From CF-161 sp035638495 (lineage in GTDB: Bacteria > Chloroflexota > Dormibacteria > Dormibacterales > Dormibacteraceae): a stretch of DNA of 14,213 nucleotides. The position numbers and the translations under genes are program-made. The notes beneath the pieces are model-generated. The model saw only the letters and a program-made list of their open reading frames with translations, did no database searches and had not been told where the DNA came from. Location of the stretch: assembly GCA_035638495.1 (NCBI GenBank), contig DASQZW010000117.1:1-14213 (forward strand), given 5' to 3'. Positions 6,567-12,446 of this stretch are shown piece by piece (position 1 is the stretch's first letter; each line of letters starts with the position of its first letter).

Positions 6567-7871
6567 TCAGGCGATCGAGCCGGACGCCTCGGACGCCCCG
6601 TCGAGCAGGCGGTCGCGAAGCTGCCGGCAGTCCGCGTAGGGCTGCTCGAGGCCGGCGGCGTCCAGGATGGCCATCGCCCGCTCGAAGCTGGCGACCGCCT
6701 CATCGCGCCGGCCCTGGGCCGTGAACACCTCGGCCAGCTGCCGGTGGCTGACGGCGAGTGCGTGCCGCTCGTCGAGCCGCTCGGCGAGGTCCCTCGCCTG
6801 CTCCGTGGTGGCCACCGCGTCGTCCAGCCGGCCCTGGCGCTGTCGCAGCTCGCCCAGCGTCAGCAGCGAGCGGCTGAGCCGCCGCTCCAGCCCGCCCTGC
6901 TGGTACCGGTTGATCGACGACAGCACGAACTCCTCGGCCCGCGCCAGGTCTCCCTGCCGGAGCAGCTGGACGCCGAGATCGTTCTCCACCCTGGCCAGGT
7001 CGCTGCCGGCGGTCACGCCGGCGAGCCGCTCCTCCGCCTCGTACAGGGTGTGCGCCTTGGTGAGCAGCTCCGTGGCGACCCGGACGTTGCCGACGCCGTG
7101 ATGGCAGATGGCCAGGCCGTGGTAGAGCCGGGCCAGCCGTCCCAGGTCGCGCACGCCGCCCGCCACCTGCATCGCCTCGTCGTACAGCGCCTGCGCCTGC
7201 GCGTACTCGAGGCGCGCCGTCAGGATGGTGGCGACGCGCTGCAGCAGTCGCGACTCGACCTCGGGACGGCGGCGGGGGCCGGCGCGGTAGCGACGGAGCG
7301 CGTCCTCCGCCACGTCGAGGGCCCGCGGATCCTCGCTGATCTGCAGCGCGAGCGCCTCCAGCTCCATGGCCTCGGCGACGCGGTCCTGGTCGTCGTCGAG
7401 GGCCTCGAACAGCTCGCGGGCGGGCCGCAGGTGCTCCAGCGCCTCCTCCGGGCGGTCGATGCGGCACAGGGCCTCGCCCATGAAGTGGTGGGCGCTGGCG
7501 ATGAGATCCGGCGCCCGGCTCCACTCGAGGATCTCCCCGGCCTTCACCAGCACCTGCTGGTACTGGTGGTCGCGGCACAGCCGCGCCAGCTCGGCCACGC
7601 TGTCCTGGTCGAAGGGAACACGGGTGGTCGTCGGCGCCAGCAGCGACGTCACGGGCACGCGGAGGCGGTTGGCGAGGATGCGCAGGCTGCGCATCGATGG
7701 CCGCACCTTCCCGGTCTCGATGAGGTGGACCGCCTGTCTCGTCAACTCGACCCCGCCGACCTGCGCCAGGCTGAGCCCGGCGGCCACGCGCGCCTGCCTC
7801 AAGGCCTCGGGGTTGATGTCGACGCCGGATAGGCGGCCGCGTGCTCGGCGGGTCCGCACTGCGAGAGCCAC
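6567..7871 (-). CDS. XRE-family HTH regulator with C-terminal TPR repeats (NprR/PlcR-like architecture)
   Basis: This 434-residue cytoplasmic transcription regulator carries an XRE-type helix-turn-helix at about 22-77 (LRQARVAAGLSLAQVGG, LTRQAVHLIETGKVRPS, LRILANRLRVPVTSLL). From about 92 to 425 it is an all-helical array of TPR-like repeats (for example FMGEALCRIDRPEEALEHL, LYHGLAICHHGVGNVRVA, LTLGELRQRQGRLDDAV, HRQLAEVFTAQGRRDEAV). HTH plus TPR at this length is the architecture of the RRNPP regulators NprR, PlcR and Rgg, where the TPR groove binds a short exported peptide; other XRE-TPR proteins bind other ligands. The start is GTG at 7871, with AAGGGGGG at 7884-7891 at a rather long 12-nt spacing; GTG at 7859 is an alternative. 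A 33-codon ORF for a signal-peptide-like product ends 59 nt upstream on the same strand. It converges with the deoC operon and its targets are unknown. Confidence 0.85.
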   Translation of the reverse strand: MALAVRTRRARGRLSGVDINPEALRQARVAAGLSLAQVGGVELTRQAVHLIETGKVRPSMRSLRILANRLRVPVTSLLAPTTTRVPFDQDSVAELARLCRDHQYQQVLVKAGEILEWSRAPDLIASAHHFMGEALCRIDRPEEALEHLRPARELFEALDDDQDRVAEAMELEALALQISEDPRALDVAEDALRRYRAGPRRRPEVESRLLQRVATILTARLEYAQAQALYDEAMQVAGGVRDLGRLARLYHGLAICHHGVGNVRVATELLTKAHTLYEAEERLAGVTAGSDLARVENDLGVQLLRQGDLARAEEFVLSSINRYQQGGLERRLSRSLLTLGELRQRQGRLDDAVATTEQARDLAERLDERHALAVSHRQLAEVFTAQGRRDEAVASFERAMAILDAAGLEQPYADCRQLRDRLLDGASEASGSIA

Positions 7872-7930
7872 TTTACACGCGTGCCCCCCTTATGAACAGC
7901 AGGGAGCGCGGGCTCGCCTGCGATCCCGGC

Positions 7931-8032
7931 CTAGTGCGGGCCGACCACTTCAGCTCCGACCGACAGGACCAGGCACGAGAACACCACGAGCGTGAGCATG
8001 GCCGAAGCCACGAGCCGAACCAACCTGTGCAC
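7931..8032 (-). CDS. Small signal-peptide-like ORF, candidate pro-peptide for the XRE-TPR regulator
   Basis: Thirty-three codons from the GTG at 8032 to the TAG at 7931-7933. A near-ideal Shine-Dalgarno site GGGAGG (8038-8043) lies 5 nt before the GTG. The product has a basic start (HRLVRLVAS, residues 2-10), a hydrophobic core LTLVVFSCLVLSV (13-25) and a polar tail ending in GPH: a complete minimal signal peptide. V-G-A at 25-27 fits a signal peptidase I site and would release the hexapeptide EVVGPH. It lies on the same strand as, and 59 nt upstream of, the XRE-TPR gene. An in-frame ATG at 8092 would give 53 residues with a basic extension but lacks a comparable ribosome site. It could instead be a small membrane protein or a leader ORF controlling the regulator. 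I know of no named homologue. Confidence 0.55.
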   Translation of the reverse strand: MHRLVRLVASAMLTLVVFSCLVLSVGAEVVGPH

Positions 8033-8111
8033 CGATACCTCCCACGGAAGACCTCGAGGGGACGCTCTCCTTCGATGGTGAAGGGAAAGCATTACATACC
8101 CGTTAATTCAC

Positions 8112-8151
8112 GAACTCACTTGACAATTCTGGAAGTCACATTGCAACTCAC
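8112..8151. repeat. Imperfect direct repeats, possible regulator binding sites
   Basis: GAACTCACTTGACAA (8112-8126) and GAAGTCACATTGCAA (8132-8146) match at 11 of 15 positions with a 20-bp period, about two helical turns. AACTCAC recurs exactly at 8145-8151. The repeats sit just upstream of the possible minus-strand -10 at 8091-8098 and could be an operator for the XRE-TPR protein. Confidence 0.4.
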
Positions 8152-8205
8152 CGATGCGACACTAGCCGTTCTCCGCGCGCTCCGAATCGTCAGTTCAAGT
8201 TATAT

Positions 8206-8229
8206 CCGTTCATGATCTATCATGGACGG
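8206..8229. promoter_or_regulatory. 24-bp near-perfect palindrome over the padR promoter, putative PadR operator
   Basis: Arms CCGTTCATGAT (8206-8216) and ATCATGGACGG (8219-8229) are inverted repeats with one mismatch and a 2-nt centre. The palindrome ends directly before ATG 8230 and contains TATCAT (8218-8223), 6 nt before that ATG: a -10 box placed for a leaderless transcript. A dimeric repressor bound here would block the promoter, which fits PadR autoregulation. Confidence 0.65.
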
Positions 8230-8562
8230 ATGCAACGTTCCCCGTCGCAATTCCTGGACCTGGGCCGGTTCGAGGAGCCGGCGGTCCTGATCCTGACCAG
8301 CCTGCTGGAGGGCCCCAGGCACGGCTACGCGATCGTCCGGGACGTCGAACAGGTGGCCGGCGTGCGGCTCGGGCCGGGCACCCTCTACGCCACGCTGGCC
8401 CGCCTGGAGGCGCGCGGTCTCATCGCCGGCGTTCCTTCCGAGGACCGGCGCAGGCCCTACCGGATCACCGAGGCCGGGACGGCCCTGCTCAGGGGCCGGC
8501 TGGAGCGGATGGAGGCGATCGTCAGGACGGGCCTGTGGCGGATGGCGCGCCCGGCCGGCTGA
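8230..8562 (+). CDS. PadR-family transcriptional regulator
   Basis: A 110-residue winged-helix repressor of the PadR family. VLILTSLLEGPRHGYAIV (residues 18-35) is the conserved helix 1-2 block; PGTLYATLARLEARGLI (about 48-64) is the recognition helix; SEDRRRPYRITEAGTALL (about 68-85) is the wing. A short C-terminal helix (88-105) would form the dimer; the protein is of the small PadR subtype. I prefer ATG 8230 over ATG 8212 (six extra residues) because TATCAT ends 6 nt before 8230 and the symmetric operator then lies fully upstream of the coding sequence. PadR regulators usually sit beside the transporter or enzyme genes they control, but here the next gene is convergent, so no target other than itself is evident in the window. 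Ligand unknown. Confidence 0.9.
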   Translation: MQRSPSQFLDLGRFEEPAVLILTSLLEGPRHGYAIVRDVEQVAGVRLGPGTLYATLARLEARGLIAGVPSEDRRRPYRITEAGTALLRGRLERMEAIVRTGLWRMARPAG

Positions 8563-8577
8563 CGGCGGACGGGGACC

Positions 8578-8874
8578 CTAGTCGCGGTAGCGGTAGACGA
8601 TGCGGCCGCGGGTCAGGTCGTACGGCGACAGCTCGACGCGGATGCGGTCGCCCGGCGTGATCCTGATGAAGTACCGCCGCATCCGGCCGGCCGCGTACGC
8701 GATCAGCTTGTGCTCGTTCTCCAGCTGGACCTCGAACATGGCGTTCGGGAGCGCCTGGGTCACCACCGCGTCGAGCACGACGGCTTCTTCCTTCTGGACC
8801 TCACCGTCCGTGTTGCGGGTCCGCGTGCGCGACTGACGGCGCGGTCCGCGACGTGGGGTGGAACTTCTCGCCAA
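8578..8874 (-). CDS. infA: Translation initiation factor IF-1 with Arg-rich N-terminal extension
   Basis: IF-1 is a small OB-fold protein that occupies the A site of the 30S subunit during initiation. The core (about residues 34-97) reads LDAVVTQALPNAMFEVQLENEH, GRMRRYFIRITPGDRI and RVELSPYDLTRGRIVYRY, matching the family closely; the usual HISGKMR is YAAGRMR here. The protein has 98 residues instead of about 72: an extension with eight arginines in the first 20 residues precedes the core. The start is TTG at 8874, the first start in frame, with no clear ribosome site; a shorter form from an internal GTG near codon 33 cannot be excluded. It stands alone and not in the usual adk-map-infA-rpmJ ribosomal cluster, so it may be a relocated copy or a second, diverged IF-1. 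Confidence 0.88.
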   Translation of the reverse strand: MARSSTPRRGPRRQSRTRTRNTDGEVQKEEAVVLDAVVTQALPNAMFEVQLENEHKLIAYAAGRMRRYFIRITPGDRIRVELSPYDLTRGRIVYRYRD

Positions 8875-8878
8875 TTCG

Positions 8879-8892
8879 GTTAGAAGTCTAAC
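8879..8892. promoter_or_regulatory. Palindrome with -10-like TAGACT just upstream of infA
   Basis: GTTAGA-AG-TCTAAC (8879-8892) is a perfect inverted repeat 4 nt before the TTG start. On the minus strand it contains TAGACT (8885-8890), a common actinobacterial -10 form, which would start transcription only a few bases before the TTG. It may be an operator, a promoter or both. Confidence 0.4.
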
Positions 8893-8969
8893 GAGCCAGT
8901 GTCGGAACGTGCCGCTCGGGCTGCGCCCCGGTCATCGTCAGAGGTCGAGCGTTCGGGACATCGGGCGCG

Positions 8970-9851
8970 CTATGCCGGCCTGCCCTCCGTCCTGAGCCTC
9001 GACTGCACCTCCGCGACCAGTTCCGGGCTGACGCGGCCGGCCGGCACGAACCGTGGCAGCGCCTGCTCCCAGCGCGGCTCGGAGGCAATTGCCTCCCGGA
9101 GCAGCGCCACGGCCTCGTCCCACTCCCCCTCCCCGGCCAGCGCCAGGCCCGCGAAGAAGCGGAGCTGCACGATCTCCGGCGCGATCCGCAGCGCTTTGCG
9201 GTGCGCGGCCCCGCCGCCGGCCGCCGCGGCCTGGTACGCGCGCCGGTATCGGAGCAGGCGTCGCAGCTCGACCAAAGGCTCCGGGTGGTCCTCGACGCGG
9301 AGGTCGATCAGCCGGTCCTCCCACGCGCGGCCGGTTGGAGTGCCGCTCAGGACGAGCATGGCGGCCGACTGCTTGCCCCGGACGTCGCCGCCCTCGCCCT
9401 CCGCGGCGTCCAGCGCAGCCAGCAGGCGCTCCGGCAGCGGACCCTCGGCCGCCTCGAATGCGGCGGCCATCGCGTCCCACACGGTGTCGCGCTCCATGAG
9501 GTTGGCCTGGACGCTGTAGCCGTCGCCCACCCGGTGCCCGGCCTCCGCGATGCAGTGGGCGCCGGTGTGGGCGGCCACGCCGCCGGCGGCGTCGACCATG
9601 GCGCACTGCCGCGAGTCGCTCAGCGGGTCACCGGCCAGGACGGCGTCCAGGGCCTGCGGCGCGGTGCAGCCGAGCCGCATCAGCTCCACGCCGGCGGGGC
9701 CGAAGGCGATGTTGACCATCGACTGCGTGGCGACGGCGCCGACGCCGGCCTGCCCCCACGGCACGACCGGGCCGACCTGGTAGTAGCAGGACTGCACGGC
9801 GACTCCCAGCTCGCCGGTCTCGGGATCGCGGGCGACGATCGAGTAGGTCAT
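8970..9851 (-). CDS. DUF1028 family protein (Ntn-hydrolase-like) with TPR-like C-terminus
   Basis: Residues 1-210 match the DUF1028 family as I recall it: TYSIVARDPETGELGVAVQS at the N-terminus, GVGAVATQSMVN (36-47), MVDAAGGVAAHTG (85-97), GYSVQANLM (111-119) and RGKQSAAMLVL in the middle. The fold is predicted Ntn-hydrolase-like; substrate and reaction are not established. The C-terminal part (about 225-290) has LRFFAGLALAGEGEWDEAVALLREAI, a TPR-like hairpin, which often accompanies DUF1028. I chose ATG 9851 (293 residues) over a TTG at 9923, because the latter would place the -35 box inside the coding sequence and adds residues outside the family. A canonical promoter lies at 9895-9923. The neighbours (infA and a sigma/anti-sigma pair) give no clue to substrate. 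Confidence 0.88.
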   Translation of the reverse strand: MTYSIVARDPETGELGVAVQSCYYQVGPVVPWGQAGVGAVATQSMVNIAFGPAGVELMRLGCTAPQALDAVLAGDPLSDSRQCAMVDAAGGVAAHTGAHCIAEAGHRVGDGYSVQANLMERDTVWDAMAAAFEAAEGPLPERLLAALDAAEGEGGDVRGKQSAAMLVLSGTPTGRAWEDRLIDLRVEDHPEPLVELRRLLRYRRAYQAAAAGGGAAHRKALRIAPEIVQLRFFAGLALAGEGEWDEAVALLREAIASEPRWEQALPRFVPAGRVSPELVAEVQSRLRTEGRPA

Positions 9852-9868
9852 GTCCCGGATTCTGACGC

Positions 9869-9889
9869 CCCACCCTGCCAGGGGGTGGG
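9869..9889 (-). promoter_or_regulatory. Hairpin at the 5' end of the DUF1028 leader
   Basis: CCCACCC (9869-9875) and GGGTGGG (9883-9889) form a 7-bp stem with a 7-nt loop at the predicted mRNA 5' end. It could stabilise the transcript or affect translation. CAGAAT at 9859-9864, 7 nt before ATG 9851, is an alternative leaderless-type -10. Confidence 0.35.
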
Positions 9890-9894
9890 CCCAG

Positions 9895-9923
9895 AGGATA
9901 GGCCCGTCCGGGGGCAGGGTCAA
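9895..9923 (-). promoter_or_regulatory. Canonical promoter TTGACC-N17-TATCCT for the DUF1028 gene
   Basis: On the minus strand TTGACC (9918-9923) and TATCCT (9895-9900) are exactly 17 nt apart, the best sigma-70-type promoter in the window. It predicts a transcription start near 9888 and a leader of about 37 nt before ATG 9851. Confidence 0.65.
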
Positions 9924-9947
9924 GCGTTTCTTAACAGCCCACGCCGC

Positions 9948-11237
9948 TCACGGGCGCTGGACCGTCCAGGTCACCCCCGCGTCGGGGCTGGACGCGAGCA
10001 GCACGCCGGACTGGCCGACCCGTCCGACCAGCCACCAGGACTGGCCGCGGACCGCCAGTGCGGCCGGCCCGCCGCCCTGGTAGGGCGCCGGCCCGCAGGA
10101 CCAGTCGCGACCCGAGTCGCCCGTCGTGCAGATGTGGGCCATGCCCATGGGCGCGTCGTTGGTCAGGAGCGTGGCCGACGAGGGGCCGGTCACGACCAGG
10201 TCGCTGTGCTGCGGCGCCCACGGCAGCGCGGCCGCGGCGCTGCCGCGGAGCCAGTCGGGCGGCGCTCCGCCGGCGCACGTGCAGCCCTCGGGTGTCCAGG
10301 TGGCACCGCTGTCGGCCGTGTGGTAGACGACGAAGCCCACGGTCGGCCCCCGTACGAAGTCGAAGACGGCGAACCCGTTCGCCTCGTCGCGGAAGCCGAC
10401 CTGCGCTCGCGTGATCTGCCCGAGCGGGGCGCCCGGGCTGCCCGGCGCGGCAGGGGCTGGGAAGCTCAGCTGCCTGGACCAGGTGGCGCCGCCGTCCCGC
10501 GTGGCCGCGATGCCCTGGGGTCCCGCGACCCACGCCCGGCTGGAGGACACCCACTGGAGCCAGGTGACCGGGCGGATCCCGACGTCCCGGGTGGTCAGCG
10601 TCTGGCCGCCGTCCTCGGTCTCGACGACGTCCCCGCGAGCCGTCACCGCGAAGCCCGACGTCGCGTCGGTGAAGTCCAGGCGGACCAGGTCGCCGCGCGG
10701 CGTGAGCCTCGCCCACCCCGACGTCGAGCGCTGAAAACGGTAGAGGCCGGCGTCGGTGGAGACGAGCGCGGTGTCGTTGCCGACCCACTGCACGTCGAAG
10801 AGCGCGCCGGCCGGGACGTGCAGCGCGGTCCACGTGGTGCCGCCGTCGGTGGTGAGCTCGACCTGGCCGCCCCCGGACCAGCCGGCCAGGACGACCCGGT
10901 CGCTCAGCGCGGCCGCCAGCGACGGCGGCGGCTGGTTCGGCGGCCCGGGCGCCAGGCCGTTCCAGGTCGGCGCCTGGGCGGGCGGGGCCACGGGCTGGCT
11001 CGCCGGCGCGCTCGCGTGCTGCAGCGTCAGCCCGCCACGCGCGAGGAACAGGGTGGCCACGACCAGCAGCGCCAGCGCGACGGCGGCCGCGCCGGCCAGG
11101 CGCCGCCCCGTGCCGTGTGCCCGCACCTCGTCGTCGGCCACCCGCGCGAACGCGCGGTCCGCGGCGCCGGCGGTCGGCCGGGACGCGTCGAAGGCGGCGC
11201 GGAACGCCCGCCGGAGCTCCTGCTCGTCCGTGCTCAT
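9948..11237 (-). CDS. Putative anti-sigma/sensor membrane protein with extracellular Asp-box (BNR) beta-propeller
   Basis: The protein has 429 residues. A cytoplasmic N-terminus (1-45, LRRAFRAAFDASR, AFARVADDEVRAH) is followed by one membrane helix (46-66), a Pro-rich linker (75-106) and an extracellular region with six Asp-box repeats: DGGTTW (131-136), DGGQTL (209-214), DGGATW (248-253), DSGATW (309-314), DSGRDW (374-379) and DAGVTW (419-424). Asp-boxes mark beta-propellers of the sialidase/BNR/Ycf48 type. The ATG overlaps the stop of the ECF sigma gene by 4 nt (11234-11237), the usual place for the cognate anti-sigma factor. The cytoplasmic part lacks the HxxxCxxC zinc motif of common ZAS anti-sigma domains, so sigma binding is inferred from context. 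The propeller may sense a glycan or surface ligand; no sialidase catalytic set was identified. Confidence 0.78.
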   Translation of the reverse strand: MSTDEQELRRAFRAAFDASRPTAGAADRAFARVADDEVRAHGTGRRLAGAAAVALALLVVATLFLARGGLTLQHASAPASQPVAPPAQAPTWNGLAPGPPNQPPPSLAAALSDRVVLAGWSGGGQVELTTDGGTTWTALHVPAGALFDVQWVGNDTALVSTDAGLYRFQRSTSGWARLTPRGDLVRLDFTDATSGFAVTARGDVVETEDGGQTLTTRDVGIRPVTWLQWVSSSRAWVAGPQGIAATRDGGATWSRQLSFPAPAAPGSPGAPLGQITRAQVGFRDEANGFAVFDFVRGPTVGFVVYHTADSGATWTPEGCTCAGGAPPDWLRGSAAAALPWAPQHSDLVVTGPSSATLLTNDAPMGMAHICTTGDSGRDWSCGPAPYQGGGPAALAVRGQSWWLVGRVGQSGVLLASSPDAGVTWTVQRP

Positions 11238-11767
11238 TCAGCTGCCTCCAGGGGTCCCCAGGCGCTGCGCAGCTTGACCAGCGCCCGGTGCGTGCTCGAC
11301 TTCACGGCGGTGGGCGAGGCGCCGACGACCTCGCCGATGTCCTCGTACGACATGTCCAGGTAGTACCGCAGGACCAGCAGGAGGCGGGCGCGGCGGGGCA
11401 GGCGGGCGAGCGCCGCCTCCAGGTCCAGCCGGTCCGCCGATCCCGGGTCGGGCCGGGCGGGCGCGTCGACCTCCGCCACCCGCAGCACGGACCACCAGCG
11501 CGTGCGGCGCAGCGACCGGCACTGGTTGGCCACGATCGTCAGGAACCACGGCCGCACGTCCTCGCCCGTGCGGAACGTGTGCAGCTTGCGCCACGCCTTG
11601 AACAGCGACTCCTGGACGGCGTCCTCCGCCAGGGACGCGTCCGAGAGCATGGCCGAGGCGAGCCGGAAGGCGTCGTCGTAGAGCGGCCGGAACAGCCGCT
11701 CGAAGGCCGCTCGATCACCCGCCACCGACCGTTCCAGCAGCTCCGCCGTCGTCGTTGCCGTGACCAT
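11234..11767 (-). CDS. ECF (group IV) RNA polymerase sigma factor
   Basis: A 177-residue alternative sigma factor with only regions 2 and 4. Region 2 spans about 22-90 (FERLFRPLYDDAFRLA, LAEDAVQESLFKAWRKL, RPWFLTIVANQCRSLRR), and region 4 about 116-167 (LARLPRRARLLLVLRYYLDMSYEDIG, VVGASPTAVKSSTHRALVKLR), where the second helix-turn-helix reads the -35 element. The start is ATG 11767. The 3' end overlaps the membrane-protein gene by 4 nt, giving a typical sigma/anti-sigma operon in which an outside signal frees the sigma factor. Upstream CGAAAC/CGTAAG elements suggest self-activation. A short DAPARPDPGS linker joins the domains; no C-terminal extension is present. Confidence 0.94.
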   Translation of the reverse strand: MVTATTTAELLERSVAGDRAAFERLFRPLYDDAFRLASAMLSDASLAEDAVQESLFKAWRKLHTFRTGEDVRPWFLTIVANQCRSLRRTRWWSVLRVAEVDAPARPDPGSADRLDLEAALARLPRRARLLLVLRYYLDMSYEDIGEVVGASPTAVKSSTHRALVKLRSAWGPLEAAE

Positions 11768-11779
11768 GCGTCTGCTGTT

Positions 11780-11818
11780 CTTACGCAGCCGGGCGGCGAA
11801 TCGTTTCGATCTGTTTCG
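11780..11818 (-). promoter_or_regulatory. Candidate ECF autoregulated promoter with tandem CGAAAC
   Basis: On the minus strand CGAAAC occurs twice exactly 10 bp apart (11813-11818 and 11803-11808). The second is followed, 17 nt on, by CGTAAG (11780-11785), about 12 nt before the ATG at 11767. A GAAAC-like -35 with a CGT-type -10 fits ECF promoters, so the sigma factor may drive its own operon. Confidence 0.45.
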
Positions 11819-11821
11819 GCG

Positions 11822-12415
11822 TCAGTTGGAGGGAGGCTGCCGGGGCTGGAAGGAGCCCAGCCGTCCGATGCCCTCGAGCTTCGTCAGCTCGTTCGCCAGC
11901 ACCCGCTCCGCCAGGTCGGGGTCGCCGCTCTCGAGGAGCTCCTGCCGGCGCGCGGGCTCGATCTGCAGCACCGTACCGACCAGCCACGCCGCCCGCCGGC
12001 CGAGGTCGGGCGTGAGCTGCGGGGTCACCTCCACCCCGTGCGCGCTCAGGTAGCGCTCCAGGAGGACGACCAGCCTCGGCCGCGCCTGCGCGGGCGGGTC
12101 ACGCAGCCACTCCACCCTGCCCGTGAGGTACGGCCGGTCGTGCTCGACCGAGCGGAGCCGGAACCGGTCCACGCCCCTGGCCAGGACCGAGAAGCGACCG
12201 TCCGGCAGCGCCTCGATCCGCTCGAGCGTGGCCAGCGTCCCCACCTCGTACAGGTCCTCGACGCCGCCCACGCCCACCTCGCGGCCGCGCCGGATGAGCA
12301 CCACGCCGAAGTCCAGTCGCTCGCGCACCAGGAGTCGGTACCGCTCCTCGAAGATGTGCAGCGGCAGCGCTGCGCCAGGGAAGAGCACCGCATTGAGCGG
12401 GAACAGCGGGATCAG
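11822..12415 (-). CDS. LON substrate-binding domain protein (no ATPase or protease domain)
   Basis: A 197-residue stand-alone homologue of the N-terminal substrate-binding domain of Lon protease. Family marks are IPLFPLNAVLFPGAALPLHI, FEERYRLL, DFGVVLIRRG, VGTLATLERIEALPDGRFSV and a helical C-terminal part (WLVGTVLQIEPARRQELLE). Such proteins may bind substrate or adapt proteolysis; the function is not settled. The first ordinary start in frame is GTG 12388, but that would remove the conserved IPLFPLNA strand encoded just upstream. No ATG, GTG or TTG occurs in frame between the stop of the preceding acyltransferase gene (12447) and 12388. I therefore place the start at CTG 12415, a rare initiator, as the best guess; the neighbouring ATC (12412) is another. 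Confidence 0.85.
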   Translation of the reverse strand: MIPLFPLNAVLFPGAALPLHIFEERYRLLVRERLDFGVVLIRRGREVGVGGVEDLYEVGTLATLERIEALPDGRFSVLARGVDRFRLRSVEHDRPYLTGRVEWLRDPPAQARPRLVVLLERYLSAHGVEVTPQLTPDLGRRAAWLVGTVLQIEPARRQELLESGDPDLAERVLANELTKLEGIGRLGSFQPRQPPSN

Positions 12416-12446
12416 TTCGGGCCTGGAGTCTCCGACGCCGCTAACG

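Larger units (their letters stand above)
7872..8229. other. AT-enriched divergent regulatory region between XRE-TPR and padR
   Basis: This 358-bp gap holds the small ORF at 7931-8032 and, at about 8080-8220, a stretch clearly richer in A/T than the rest of the window. For the minus strand, a TATGTAAT element (8091-8098) is a possible -10 about 60 nt upstream of the small ORF, but no -35 is convincingly spaced. A TTGACA (8120-8125) on the plus strand lacks a matched -10. Repeated AA(C/G)TCAC motifs and a palindrome at the padR start are listed separately. Confidence 0.6.

Noticed and set aside
8112..8151. CRISPR-like repeats
   Set aside because: Only two or three short, imperfect units with a 12-20 bp period and no spacers; operator sites are a better fit.
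7841..8215. 124-codon + strand open frame across the XRE/padR gap
   Set aside because: It begins inside the antisense of the XRE gene, has no ribosome site or family resemblance, and covers the regulatory region; the minus-strand small ORF with a good ribosome site explains part of it better.
9852..9923. TTG start at 9923 for the DUF1028 gene
   Set aside because: The added 24 residues are not part of the family and would overlap the TTGACC/TATCCT promoter.
9201..11363. 720-codon open frame on the + strand
   Set aside because: It is antisense to the DUF1028, propeller and sigma genes, all with clear family motifs; long shadow frames are common in very GC-rich DNA and its product is a low-complexity Arg/Gly/Ala mix.
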